Shown here: positions 9,776-18,872 of the stretch, piece by piece | Layout: each line of letters opens with the position of its first letter | Numbering within the stretch: the stretch's first letter is position 1 | Assembly: GCF_023155095.1 (NCBI RefSeq) | Contig: NZ_JAKNDA010000001.1 | Coordinates: 124,001-188,000, forward strand | Reading direction: 5' to 3' | DNA: 64,000 nt | Source: Idiomarina aminovorans | Lineage (GTDB): Bacteria > Pseudomonadota > Gammaproteobacteria > Enterobacterales > Alteromonadaceae | The notes under the pieces: model-generated | What the model was told of the DNA's origin: nothing | The model's input: only the letters and a program-made list of their open reading frames with translations | Database searches by the model: none | Program-made: the position numbers and the translations under genes

Positions 9776-10807
9776 ATGATGTTTTCGAAATTTTCGACGA
9801 CTAAAATTTGGCTGGCCCTTATGGGGCTGGCCTTTTTAGTTTCTTGTTCTGACGCGCCCGATAAAATCTCATTCAGTGGCGATACCATGGGAACTACTTA
9901 CAGCGTAACGCTTTACACGAAAGATCCCAGGCACAATAAGGATGAGATAAAACGGAAGGTCGATATTGTGTTAGAGCGTGTCAACGCACAAATGTCGACT
10001 TACGACCCTGAATCAGAACTGTCTCAGTTTAATCAATTTAAAAGTACTGAACCGGTGGTTATTAGCCGAGCTCTTGAACGCGTAGTGACTCGTGCATTAG
10101 AGATTGCGGAGCAAACGGACGGTGCTCTGGACGTAACCATTGGGCCGTTAGTGAATTTATGGGGCTTTGGTCCTCAGGCAAAGCCTGAAAATGAACCTAC
10201 AGAGTCTGAACTGCGAGAGGCTCGGCAAAAAACGGGTTACCAAAAGCTACGGGTAGAAAATCATCAATTGATAAAAGACAACCCGCAAATGTATGTCGAT
10301 TTATCAACCATTGCAAAAGGCTACGGCGTTGACAGAGTCGCTCATTTATTGGAACAGCTACGAATAAAGCAGTACCTCATTGAAATTGGTGGAGAAATCC
10401 TAGTCAAAGGTGGTAAGCCTGATGAAGCTTCATGGCGTCTCGCAATAGAAAAGCCTGTTTCTACGGAACGAGCGGTACAAGATGTTGTCGAACTTAATGA
10501 CGGTGCATTAGCAACCTCGGGTGATTACCGTAATTATTACGAGGAAAATGGACGTCGTTATTCACATATTATTGATCCTGCGACAGGCTCTCCTATACAG
10601 CATAATTTAGTTTCGGCTTCGGTCTATGCTGACGATACGATGTCTGCTGATGCTTATGCAACAGCTTTATTGGTAGCGGGAACTGATAAAGCAAAAGTAT
10701 TTTCAGAAAAACATAATTTGGCAGTCATGCTCATCTATAAAACCGAAGATGGGTTTGATGAGTATATCAGCGACGCATTTGAGCCGTTGTTGAGTAAGCA
10801 GGAGTAG
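9776..10807 (+). CDS. apbE: FAD:protein FMN transferase ApbE (lipoprotein)
   Basis: ApbE uses FAD to attach FMN through a phosphoester bond to threonines in S-G-A-T motifs, here those of NqrB and NqrC encoded just upstream. The protein has 343 residues with an N-terminal signal and lipobox LVSC (Cys24), so it is exported and probably lipid-anchored, the right side for NqrC. Family motifs in order: GDTMGTTYSVTL, MSTYDPESELSQFN, GPLVNLWGFGP, STIAKGYGVDRVA, LIEIGGEI, HIIDPATGSPI and DDTMSADAYATALLVAG. Start may be 9776 or the adjacent ATG at 9779. The nqrM SD overlaps the apbE stop codon. Confidence 0.95.
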   Translation: MMFSKFSTTKIWLALMGLAFLVSCSDAPDKISFSGDTMGTTYSVTLYTKDPRHNKDEIKRKVDIVLERVNAQMSTYDPESELSQFNQFKSTEPVVISRALERVVTRALEIAEQTDGALDVTIGPLVNLWGFGPQAKPENEPTESELREARQKTGYQKLRVENHQLIKDNPQMYVDLSTIAKGYGVDRVAHLLEQLRIKQYLIEIGGEILVKGGKPDEASWRLAIEKPVSTERAVQDVVELNDGALATSGDYRNYYEENGRRYSHIIDPATGSPIQHNLVSASVYADDTMSADAYATALLVAGTDKAKVFSEKHNLAVMLIYKTEDGFDEYISDAFEPLLSKQE

Positions 10808-10815
10808 GAGTTTTA

Positions 10816-11028
10816 ATGCAAACCTTTATAATGGTATTCGCTGTGTTTTTAATCGTTGTACTAGCAATGGCTATTGGTTATATGGTGCAACGAAAGACCA
10901 TTTCCGGCAGTTGCGGTGGTATTGGCGCTTTAGGTATGGAAAAAGCCTGTGACTGCGACAATCCTTGCGAAAAACGTAAAGAGCGAATGAAAAAGGAAGA
11001 GGTCTGGAAAGAAAACCAGATTCATTGA
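10816..11028 (+). CDS. nqrM: Na+-NQR maturation protein NqrM (DUF539)
   Basis: NqrM is a small membrane-anchored protein needed for assembly of active Na+-NQR, thought to help deliver iron to the NqrD/E site. The 70-residue protein has one N-terminal helix (about 3-24) and then four cysteines: Cys33 in GSCGGIG, and Cys45, Cys47 and Cys51 in ACDCDNPC. This arrangement is diagnostic, and Cys33 is the position known from memory to matter in Vibrio. A tail rich in Lys and Glu follows. The SD AGGAG overlaps the apbE stop codon. A terminator-like hairpin follows at 11043. Confidence 0.93.
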   Translation: MQTFIMVFAVFLIVVLAMAIGYMVQRKTISGSCGGIGALGMEKACDCDNPCEKRKERMKKEEVWKENQIH

Positions 11029-11042
11029 CCCTTATAGTCATA

Positions 11043-11066
11043 AAGGTTATAAATATATAACTTTTT
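11043..11066 (+). terminator. A/T-rich intrinsic terminator after nqrM
   Basis: AAGGTTATA (11043-11051) and TATAACTTT (11056-11064) pair over nine bases with one G-U, loop AATA, and the strand continues into T's. It closes the nqrA-nqrM cluster before the desulfurase fusion gene. Confidence 0.55.
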
Positions 11067-11084
11067 GTTAATTTAGAGGGTGGC

Positions 11085-13202
11085 ATGAAACCAATAAATA
11101 TTCAGACAAATGCAAACGAGCTTTATCTGGACTGCAATGCCACCACTCCGGTACTTCCCGAAATTGTTAAAGCCGTTTCTCATGCAATGGAAACGGTTTT
11201 TGGCAACCCTTCAAGTAGTCATATTACCGGCTTAAAAGCGCGGTATATTCTGGATACAACCCGGCAACTCGCCCGCAAAGTAATCGGCTCAGAATCTGGT
11301 CGCCTCATTTTTACCAGTGGCGCGACAGAAGGCATACAAACGGCTGTTGTTTCGGCAATATATGCAGCAATGCAGGTAGAGCCAAGTGAAAGGAAAAAGT
11401 ATTTGCTTTATGGCGCAACCGAACATAAAGCGGTTCCACAAGCTCTGGAGCACTGGAACCGCCTTCTTGGTTTAAAGGCTCAACTTTTACCAATTCCTGT
11501 TGATAATAATGGTTTGCTGGACACGCAGTTTATTGCCGAACATGCAAAAGACGCGGCGATGATATGCACCATGGCAGTTAATAATGAAACCGGTGTTATA
11601 CAAAACCTGACTCAGTTGGAAGGTGTGATTCGTGAGCATAATCCTCATGTTCCCTGGATGGTTGATTGCGTGCAGGTGCTGGGGAAGAAAGCACTTAACT
11701 TAGATGAAACAACCATTGATTATGCGCCATTTAGCGGCCATAAACTTTATGGACCCAAAGGTATCGGGTTTATGGCTGTGCGCAGTTCAGCGCCTTATAC
11801 GCCTTTAATCATTGGCGGTGGTCAGGAGTCTGGCCAACGTTCCGGAACCGAAAACTTACCCGGAATTGCAGCGTTAAATGCGTTATTTGAGTTAATGCTG
11901 AATAAAGAAAGTCAGCGCTTTAAGAGCGAAGCCACGTTGATGAGTTATCGTTCGCAGTTAGTTGAAGCGTTGAGCTCTGCCTTTCCGTCTATAGTCTTTA
12001 ATCATGATCTCAATCACTCTGTTCCTACGACTCTTAATTTTTCTGTAGAAGGCGTTGCCTCGCGCGATATTATGGATGTTTTAGACGCGTGCCAGATAAG
12101 GGTTAGTTCGGGGTCAGCTTGTAGCTCTAAGGTAACCAGAAGTTTTGTATTGGATGCCATGGGTTTAGACGAGTGGCGCAGCGGTTCAGCCATACGTTTA
12201 TCTTTTGGTCCGGCGACTCAACAAGAAGAAATTAGTGAGGCCTGTATACGTATAAAGAAAGCCGCTGATGCATTAAAAAACTCCTGCCTGATTGTTGCCG
12301 ATACCAACAACGACAATGACGCTCAACTTGATGGCGTTGTTCAACTCAAATACGACGATCACTGTTGTTATCTGGTGATAGACCGAAAAGCTAAAGAAAT
12401 ACTCATCATTGATCCGCATCCAGCTCTGGCTGGAAGAATTGAGAATATTGTGAGTTGCCAGCACTACCGGGTGAAAGCTGTGGTTGCGACAGCGGTTACT
12501 CCGGTGATAAGCCAGTCTATTGAGTTGCTATCGCCAATACTTATGCCATCACAGTCAAAAAATGAGCAGGATATATTCGGTTGGCCGGAAGCAGAAGCCA
12601 CCTCGTGTGATGCTGTTCCGGTTGAGTGTGAGGGCGATGTCAACGGTTGTGTCAGTATTGGAGAGCGTCGGCTATTCAGAGTTGGCACCCGAAATCCGGT
12701 TTATGTGTTGAGTGAGCCAGCGGCATTAAAGAGCCAGGTTCATTCTGACTTTTTATTTACCGGTGCAGAAGCTTCCCCTTCAGCTTACCAGTGCTTTATT
12801 GGTGAACATACGCTTCTTTGCCCGGGGCGGGACGCTGAACATCATATTGCTTATACCCCCTGTGAGTTAAGCGGAGACTTTCCTATTGATGATGTCGTTG
12901 ATATTCCGGTCGGGGATACCGATGAATTTTGGCATCGCGATGATCTATTAATTATTGACGTTCGGGAAAGACAAGAGCATGTACTGTCAGATTTACCCTG
13001 TTGTGCAGAAGTCATCAATGTACCTCTGACTGAAGTTATTCAATTTATACATAACAATGCACATTTGCGTGAGCGCGATATTATTTGTTTATGTCGTTCT
13101 GGTAACAGAAGTCAGATTGTGGCTAATGTACTGAAGCGACACGGATTTAATAGTCGTCACTTGCTTGGCGGACTGGCTTTACTCGGCTCGCCAGCCGCCT
13201 AA
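11085..13202 (+). CDS. three-domain fusion: cysteine desulfurase / inactive ETHE1-like domain / rhodanese
   Basis: The 705-residue protein joins three sulfur-chemistry modules. Residues about 10-395 are an IscS/NifS-type PLP enzyme with PLP lysine K220 (SGHKLYGPKG) and persulfide cysteine C346 (SSGSACSS). Residues about 412-600 align in order with the ETHE1/persulfide-dioxygenase metallo-beta-lactamase fold (YLVIDRKAKEILIIDP), but every metal-ligand motif is lost: the THxHxDH site reads TAVTPVI (469-475), TGD reads TGA (559-561) and PGHD reads PGRD (580-583). Residues about 615-705 are a rhodanese with active loop CRSGNRS (C670). Likely job, by inference: release sulfur from cysteine and pass it to the fused rhodanese. 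No signal peptide; cytoplasmic. SD GAGGGTGG precedes the ATG. It follows the nqr terminator and is probably its own transcription unit. Confidence 0.85.
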   Translation: MKPINIQTNANELYLDCNATTPVLPEIVKAVSHAMETVFGNPSSSHITGLKARYILDTTRQLARKVIGSESGRLIFTSGATEGIQTAVVSAIYAAMQVEPSERKKYLLYGATEHKAVPQALEHWNRLLGLKAQLLPIPVDNNGLLDTQFIAEHAKDAAMICTMAVNNETGVIQNLTQLEGVIREHNPHVPWMVDCVQVLGKKALNLDETTIDYAPFSGHKLYGPKGIGFMAVRSSAPYTPLIIGGGQESGQRSGTENLPGIAALNALFELMLNKESQRFKSEATLMSYRSQLVEALSSAFPSIVFNHDLNHSVPTTLNFSVEGVASRDIMDVLDACQIRVSSGSACSSKVTRSFVLDAMGLDEWRSGSAIRLSFGPATQQEEISEACIRIKKAADALKNSCLIVADTNNDNDAQLDGVVQLKYDDHCCYLVIDRKAKEILIIDPHPALAGRIENIVSCQHYRVKAVVATAVTPVISQSIELLSPILMPSQSKNEQDIFGWPEAEATSCDAVPVECEGDVNGCVSIGERRLFRVGTRNPVYVLSEPAALKSQVHSDFLFTGAEASPSAYQCFIGEHTLLCPGRDAEHHIAYTPCELSGDFPIDDVVDIPVGDTDEFWHRDDLLIIDVRERQEHVLSDLPCCAEVINVPLTEVIQFIHNNAHLRERDIICLCRSGNRSQIVANVLKRHGFNSRHLLGGLALLGSPAA

Positions 13203-13216
13203 TAACGAGTATCAAA

Positions 13217-14287
13217 CTAGAGTTTGGGGCGTTGTTGCGGTGTCTGCCATTGTAAACGACTAACATAACCGTCTTTGCCGACTAACCAGCAGCTGATATC
13301 GTCATGGCACTGAATATTCCAGATATCAGCATCAGAGAGCTTGAACCATTCGTTGTTGTTTAAGTTTAATACTGCCGCACCTTGCGGATTTGAAGTCAGT
13401 AACCAGGAACCATTGTGGTCAACAAGGCTTAAACTGTATAGAGCTCCTTTTACAGGGGGCTTAGGCAGGGCTTTGAATTCATCGTTTTGGTAATGCCACA
13501 GACGATTTTTATCATCAGAAGCATCGTTTAAGTCACCGCCGGCAATATAAAAGGTCTCATCATCAATTGGCCATACACTGGTAATGCCAGCCATTGGGCC
13601 TGCCTGCATTGGCGTTTCTACAACCCGGAAACGAATACCGAAAGAGCCTTTAATTAACACTCGTGCTTTGTCTGCGTTACCGGTGGCTATCATCCAGCTA
13701 TCGTTATTAAAACGGGCGCAGCTGCCACTTGCGGCAAAGCCGCCCTCATTTGACAGAGGTGGTTTGGCAACGGCACTACGAACCTGCATCCAGTTACGAC
13801 CATCGGCGGCACGAACCATGCGCCATTCATCACCCACGCTATCGCCGTAAATCCAGGCTTCACCGCCAGGGGAAAGCGCCATGCAATTGAAAAAACTGTC
13901 GGACTCGCCGCGATAACGTAAGCGCCAGCTGTTACCGCCATTATCGGTATAATAGATACGTGATTGACCGCCACTACCGACACTAAGTGCAAAAGCACGA
14001 CGGTCATCAATCGCTTCTATATCGCGAAAATCGAGATCATCCGGTCCGGGCTGAAAATATTCCCAGCTTTTTCCTGAATCTGTGGTTCTGGCTACGGTTC
14101 CTTTCTCACCGGAAATCCAGATAGTGTCCCGGCTTACCGGACTAACGCCCACCCAATGCTGCTGGCGAACATTATCAAATACTTCTATTTCCGGCGGCTG
14201 AGCTACCGCCGGAAGACTTAATAATGCGCTGAAGGGCAAAGCAAGCCTGAGTATATTGACGGCTCGCTGCTGAAGCTTCGAAATCAT
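13217..14287 (-). CDS. exported beta-propeller protein (BNR/Ycf48-like repeats)
   Basis: The 356-residue protein has a signal peptide (hydrophobic stretch, then LLSLPAVAQ) and repeated blade motifs of the BNR/Ycf48 type: WISGEKGTVARTTDSGKSWE, RIYYTDNGGNSWRLRY, and a final WLVGKDGYVSRLQW. Such repeats build a beta-propeller that usually binds proteins or glycans or acts as an assembly factor. No sialidase RIP motif or catalytic residues are evident, so I give no enzyme function. A short 14-base gap separates its stop from that of the convergent desulfurase fusion. yciK lies 81 bases upstream in the same direction, so the two may share a transcript. Confidence 0.7.
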   Translation of the reverse strand: MISKLQQRAVNILRLALPFSALLSLPAVAQPPEIEVFDNVRQQHWVGVSPVSRDTIWISGEKGTVARTTDSGKSWEYFQPGPDDLDFRDIEAIDDRRAFALSVGSGGQSRIYYTDNGGNSWRLRYRGESDSFFNCMALSPGGEAWIYGDSVGDEWRMVRAADGRNWMQVRSAVAKPPLSNEGGFAASGSCARFNNDSWMIATGNADKARVLIKGSFGIRFRVVETPMQAGPMAGITSVWPIDDETFYIAGGDLNDASDDKNRLWHYQNDEFKALPKPPVKGALYSLSLVDHNGSWLLTSNPQGAAVLNLNNNEWFKLSDADIWNIQCHDDISCWLVGKDGYVSRLQWQTPQQRPKL

Positions 14288-14368
14288 AGATGTCGCCTAA
14301 TTAATTGTGCATATCATTGAGTGTAACATGTTTCTTTTTTACCGATACGTGAGTTCGAGGCGCTTAGT

Positions 14369-15121
14369 TCACTGTGCATCAAAACACAGTCCATTGTCAG
14401 AAATGCTGTCGTCGCTCATCAAATACAGGTATGTAGGCATCAGCTCTGCCGGCGTTTTTAATGACTTAGCGTCTTCCGCCGGATAAGCCTTTGAGCGCAT
14501 AGAAGTGCGAGTGGCACCCGGGTTAATGACGTTTGTACGCAGCTTTGTCTCGTCGTATTCATCAGCAATAACCTGAGCCATGCCTTCAGTTGCAAATTTA
14601 CTGATAGAATAAGTGCCCCAGAAAGCTTTACCTTTGCGACCAACACCGGAGGACGTAAATACTAAAGAAGCATTGGGGGACTTTTCCATGATCGGAATAA
14701 GTGCCTTTGTCATAGCAAACTGACCGGTGACATTAACCTGCATAACATCATCCCAGCTGTCTTTTTCAATATGGGTAAACGGGGAAAGAATACCGAGCAG
14801 CCCGGCATTGTGAAGTACGCCATCCAGTCGACCGAATTGATTATCGATAGTGGCGGCCATATCGCGGTAGTGATTTTCGGTTGCACCTTTTAGGTCCAAT
14901 GGAATAATTGCTGGTTGTGGGCTTTCCTGAGCTATTATTTCATCATAAACGGACTCTAACTTACTGACTGTGCGCCCCAGTAAAATGACCGTTGCGCCGT
15001 GTTTAGAGAAGCTAAGAGCGGCCTCGCGACCAATGCCGTCGCCGGCGCCAGTAACTAAAATAACTTTGTTTTTCAGTAGGTCAGGACTAGCCTTATAATT
15101 GTGTACGGTTTTAATTTTCAT
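14369..15121 (-). CDS. yciK: short-chain dehydrogenase, YciK family
   Basis: This is a 250-residue classical SDR. It shows the NAD(P)-binding TGAGDGIGREAA, the structural HNAGLLG and the catalytic serine-tyrosine-lysine set in VFTSSGVGRKGK and YSISKFATEG. The N-terminus DLLKNKVILVTGAGDGIG and the pattern NPGATRTSMR match E. coli YciK, an oxidoreductase of unknown physiological substrate. No SD is obvious before the chosen ATG, but no later start keeps the Rossmann strand. It is transcribed divergently from the VolA-like lipase gene. Confidence 0.85.
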   Translation of the reverse strand: MKIKTVHNYKASPDLLKNKVILVTGAGDGIGREAALSFSKHGATVILLGRTVSKLESVYDEIIAQESPQPAIIPLDLKGATENHYRDMAATIDNQFGRLDGVLHNAGLLGILSPFTHIEKDSWDDVMQVNVTGQFAMTKALIPIMEKSPNASLVFTSSGVGRKGKAFWGTYSISKFATEGMAQVIADEYDETKLRTNVINPGATRTSMRSKAYPAEDAKSLKTPAELMPTYLYLMSDDSISDNGLCFDAQ

Positions 15122-15307
15122 AACAGTTTTTTAATACCATTGGACTGTGGTCGGGTGAGTGGGCTATTGTAACGATAATAGAATAACTTCTCAGCAAACG
15201 AACGAAAAATCGGTAAAAAGCCTTTCATCTTAATTCATACAGGTGTATAAAAATCGTTAAGAGAAGGCATAGAATAACAAAACCTAAAAAAGGATCGGGG
15301 ATACCTC

Positions 15308-17704
15308 ATGAAGAAATTACTACTCCCACTAGCGATTGGTTCTGCGCTCAGCCTGGCAGGCTGCGGTAGCGGTGACGAAGCGCCTATTACAGAAAGTGAA
15401 ATAAATGTTGCCGCGTCGCGCGTGGTTTTTGACCCGTCAAATGGTGAAGTGCCAGCACCGACTAACATACTGTTAAGCGGTTCAGTCGATGGCACGTTGA
15501 ATCTGCCGGTTGAAGATGCATCTGATATTGCAGACCCACAAGTGTCTATTAATGGACTTGATGGCTGGGGAACACATTCAACGTTAACGTTTGATTTCTC
15601 ATTGCCGGTTGATGAAAACGGTGAACAAGTCACTATAGAAGCAGCTAGTCTGGAGGCTCAGGGGTCAATAAGGGTATTTGAAACCCTTCAGGGTGGCAAT
15701 GAGATCTCGCCTGATTGTGCTGCCGCCAACCCAGCTGCGGTTTGCGCTATAGCCGGTGAGCTTCAGCACGGTGCAGACTTTACGGTTAAAGAAACTGGGG
15801 ATGGCAGTGTTGCCGTTGTGCCATTACGTCCTTTTAAGCCTAAAACGGGTTATCTGGTTGTATTAACTAATAACATTCAAGACTCTTTGGGTCGTGATGT
15901 TAAGCCATCACAAACCTACACTCTGATGAAACGTAACGTTGAAGAAAACCCGGTTTCAGGCGATGAGAGTGCTTTAGCCCTGCAGGGCTTGGTTAACAGT
16001 TATGAAGGTGCATTGGCACAGCATGGGGTTGACCCCGAGGGTGTCATTTACAGCTCGAACTTTACCACACAGTCGGTGGGCGATGTTCTGGGTATGACTA
16101 AGACCTTGTTGGGTCAGCAGATCGCGTTCGGAAACACGCCACAACTGCAGGCCACATCTTTAGGTAAGACCTTAGATGAAGACTTGAGTAAAGCGGGTAT
16201 TACTGACCCTAATACTTTGGCTGCTGCAAGCGCAGCTAAGGTTTACGGTGGTCAAGTTGATTTACCCTATTACTCACCGTTACCCAGCGCTGAGAATCCA
16301 ACTGCACCAGTAACAGGTCGTTGGATGGCAAAATGTGACAGTCCCATTTCTATTGTGGGAGGTATTGAAAGTGGCGCTATTCCCGATGGCACTCTGGGGA
16401 TAACGCAAGATGCAATAGAAGCAGACAAAGCTGCAATTATTAAGTCTTTAGTTGGAACCTGTATTTCTCAGCCAGATGGAATCGATCTGCCTGGTGTTGA
16501 TGAAGAGCGCCACTTGACGAAATATAACCCTGTGCCTGCGTCTCAAGATGATGAAACTATTAATGCTTTCATTACAATTCCTGATTTGGCAACGGCAAAT
16601 GGGGTAAGGGCTTCAATGGAGCTTGATCCACTGACGGCTCCGGCTAACGGTTGGCCGGTAGTGATTTTCCAACACGGTATCGCTCAGGATAAATCTAATG
16701 CAGCGGCTATTGCAGGCTCGTTAGCTGTTGCCGGTTTTGCGACAGTGGCTATTGATCACCCATTGCACGGGGATAGAGGCTTTGATGTTGATAACGATGG
16801 CGAACTTGATATTACCGCTACCGGCACTGAAAACGTTACAACGTATATGAATCTGAATAGCTTACTCACTACACGCGACAATCTGCGTCAATCGATTGCT
16901 GATTTAGTAGGGTTACGTGTAAGCTTGAATAACTTTGTCGCAGGTGACGGTTCTGAACTCGATGGAAGTGATGTTCATTTTGTTGGTCATTCACTAGGCG
17001 CAATTGCAGGGACTGGTTTTACCGCTTTAGCGAATACGTCGTTCGGTGAAGATAGCCAATTAGCTGCTTTTGACAGTCAGTTCTCCGTAAAAGCTTCAAG
17101 TTTGGCTATGCCGGGTGGTAGCCTTGCAAACTTCTTGCTCGCGTCAGACAGCTTTGGTCCTACAATTAAGGCAACATTGCTGTATTCGGCTAACCCGGAA
17201 TTTAAAGCAGGTGCTGGCGAAGCGATAGCGGGCGGTGCCAGCCTTGAAGAGTTTTATGCAGGATTCATGGCACAAGCCTCAGAACAGCAAGTTGCGCAAA
17301 TTAATGCGATATTAGAACAGTTTGCGTTTGCCGCACAAACTGTCGTTGATTCGGGTGACCCTGTAAACTATGCGAGCGACATGGTTGCTGCAGAAACGCC
17401 TGTATTTATGATTGAGTCAATTGGTGACACTGTCATTCCAAACGCAGTAGAAGACAAGCCTTTAGCGGGTACTGAACCTCTTGCAGCGCTGCTTGGTTTA
17501 GAGGGTATTTCAACGACAACGACATCACAAGATGGTAGTCCGGTATCAGGTATTGTACGCTTTGGCGGTGACGCAGAGCACGGTTCACTAGTTAGTTCAG
17601 AACCATCTGCGGCAGTTACCGCTGAAATGCAGCAACAAATCGCATTTTGGTTCGCAGCCGATATGTTGCAATTACCAGTAACCAACGAAGAAGTGGTAGA
17701 ATAA
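15308..17704 (+). CDS. VolA/Pla-1/cef family surface lipase (lipoprotein)
   Basis: This is a 798-residue lipoprotein: signal peptide with lipobox LAGC (Cys18), an N-terminal domain of the bacterial lipase type (DPSNGEVPAPTNILLSG), and an alpha/beta-hydrolase C-terminal half. The nucleophile is Ser562 in VGHSLGA. Likely partners are Asp707 (IGDTVIPN) and His758 (AEHGSL). An oxyanion-type motif FQHGIAQDK precedes the nucleophile. The Vibrio homologue VolA is a surface-exposed lysophospholipase that releases fatty acids from lecithin, and by inference this protein feeds exogenous fatty acids to the cell. A good terminator follows at 17733. sohB starts just after. Confidence 0.85.
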   Translation: MKKLLLPLAIGSALSLAGCGSGDEAPITESEINVAASRVVFDPSNGEVPAPTNILLSGSVDGTLNLPVEDASDIADPQVSINGLDGWGTHSTLTFDFSLPVDENGEQVTIEAASLEAQGSIRVFETLQGGNEISPDCAAANPAAVCAIAGELQHGADFTVKETGDGSVAVVPLRPFKPKTGYLVVLTNNIQDSLGRDVKPSQTYTLMKRNVEENPVSGDESALALQGLVNSYEGALAQHGVDPEGVIYSSNFTTQSVGDVLGMTKTLLGQQIAFGNTPQLQATSLGKTLDEDLSKAGITDPNTLAAASAAKVYGGQVDLPYYSPLPSAENPTAPVTGRWMAKCDSPISIVGGIESGAIPDGTLGITQDAIEADKAAIIKSLVGTCISQPDGIDLPGVDEERHLTKYNPVPASQDDETINAFITIPDLATANGVRASMELDPLTAPANGWPVVIFQHGIAQDKSNAAAIAGSLAVAGFATVAIDHPLHGDRGFDVDNDGELDITATGTENVTTYMNLNSLLTTRDNLRQSIADLVGLRVSLNNFVAGDGSELDGSDVHFVGHSLGAIAGTGFTALANTSFGEDSQLAAFDSQFSVKASSLAMPGGSLANFLLASDSFGPTIKATLLYSANPEFKAGAGEAIAGGASLEEFYAGFMAQASEQQVAQINAILEQFAFAAQTVVDSGDPVNYASDMVAAETPVFMIESIGDTVIPNAVEDKPLAGTEPLAALLGLEGISTTTTSQDGSPVSGIVRFGGDAEHGSLVSSEPSAAVTAEMQQQIAFWFAADMLQLPVTNEEVVE

Positions 17705-17732
17705 CCTTCAGGTTACTGGACACTTAGTATTC

Positions 17733-17760
17733 AAAGGCCGGCAGTTATGCTGGCCTTTTT
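17733..17760 (+). terminator. intrinsic terminator after the VolA-like gene
   Basis: AAAGGCCGGCA (17733-17743) pairs with TGCTGGCCTTT (17748-17758) through one G-U, loop GTTA, and is followed by a T-run. Confidence 0.85.
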
Positions 17761-17777
17761 CGTTTCAGGGGAGTGGT

Positions 17778-18776
17778 ATGGAATTTGTTACTGATATTGG
17801 AAGCTTTTTATTAAAAGCCGCTATTATTGTTGTAGCGGTTGGTTTTATTGTGGGTCTGGTTGCGCAAGCGGCGCAAAAACAGAAGAAGAGCAAAGGTGAC
17901 TTACAGGTTACGCATTTATCTAAAGAGTTGAATGAGCTCAGTGAGCAATTAAAAATTGAGTTGATGGATAAAAAAGCTCAAAAAAAGGCATTGAAAGCGC
18001 TTAAGAAAAAGAAAGCCACTGAAAATAAAGAAAACCGCCTGTTCGTTATTGATTTTAAAGGCAGTATGGATGCAAAAGAAGTCGATAGCTTACGGCATGA
18101 AGTTAACGCTATTCTTAACCTAGCCACTGAAAAAGACGAAGTACTGATTCGCCTGGAAAGTGGCGGTGGGGTTGTTAATGGTTATGGCCTGGCAGCCGCT
18201 CAGCTATTACGGCTCAAAGAACATAAGTTAACCGTTAACATTGCTATTGATAAGGTCGCTGCGAGCGGCGGTTACATGATGGCTTGTGTGGGTCATAAAC
18301 TGCTTGCCGCGCCATTTGCGTTTGTGGGTTCAATTGGTGTGGTGGCACAAATACCCAACTTTCACCGTCTTTTGAAAAAGCATAATGTCGATTTTGAACA
18401 GTTAACCGCAGGCGAATACAAACGTACGTTGACCCTATTTGGTGAAAATACTGACGAAGGGCGTCGTAAGTTTAAGCAGGATTTAGAAGCCATTCATCGC
18501 CAGTTTAAATCCTTTGTGCAGGAAAACCGTTCTGAGCTCGATATCGACAAGGTTGCAACGGGTGAGGTTTGGTCAGGTCAGGAAGCGAAAGAACTCGGGC
18601 TAATAGATGAGATTATCACCAGCGATGCCTGGTTAATGAAACAGCATAAAGATTTTGAGGTATTACAGTTGCAGTACGTTACCCGTAAACCCTTAAGTGA
18701 ACGCTTTGCTAAAGGTATGTCGGTTATTATTCATACGTTGAAATCATCTTTAACCCGGTCGGATGTCGCACAATAA
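17778..18776 (+). CDS. sohB: SohB, membrane-anchored S49 serine protease
   Basis: SohB is an SppA-like peptidase anchored in the inner membrane. The 332-residue protein has an N-terminal helix (about 9-32), a Lys-rich linker (KKAQKKALKALKKKK), and the S49 domain. The catalytic serine is Ser163 in KVAASGGYMMA and the general base Lys215 in GEYKRTLT, the usual Ser-Lys dyad with VGSIGVVAQIPNF between. The C-terminus ends soon after GLIDEIITSDAWL as in the family. It starts 17 bases after the lipase terminator. In E. coli, SohB overproduction compensates for loss of the HtrA (DegP) protease. Confidence 0.93.
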   Translation: MEFVTDIGSFLLKAAIIVVAVGFIVGLVAQAAQKQKKSKGDLQVTHLSKELNELSEQLKIELMDKKAQKKALKALKKKKATENKENRLFVIDFKGSMDAKEVDSLRHEVNAILNLATEKDEVLIRLESGGGVVNGYGLAAAQLLRLKEHKLTVNIAIDKVAASGGYMMACVGHKLLAAPFAFVGSIGVVAQIPNFHRLLKKHNVDFEQLTAGEYKRTLTLFGENTDEGRRKFKQDLEAIHRQFKSFVQENRSELDIDKVATGEVWSGQEAKELGLIDEIITSDAWLMKQHKDFEVLQLQYVTRKPLSERFAKGMSVIIHTLKSSLTRSDVAQ

Positions 18777-18872
18777 AAGGTGTTCAGCTTGGCTGGCAGT
18801 TTTATAGCTGCTTATTCAAAAGCTTTCTGCTAGGCTGTTGCAGTTTTTTAAAATGAATAATAAAGGACGCTT

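Noticed and set aside
15235-15633. Minus-strand open frame opposite the start of the VolA-like gene
   Set aside because: It is an antisense shadow of a gene with an intact lipobox and lipase domain.
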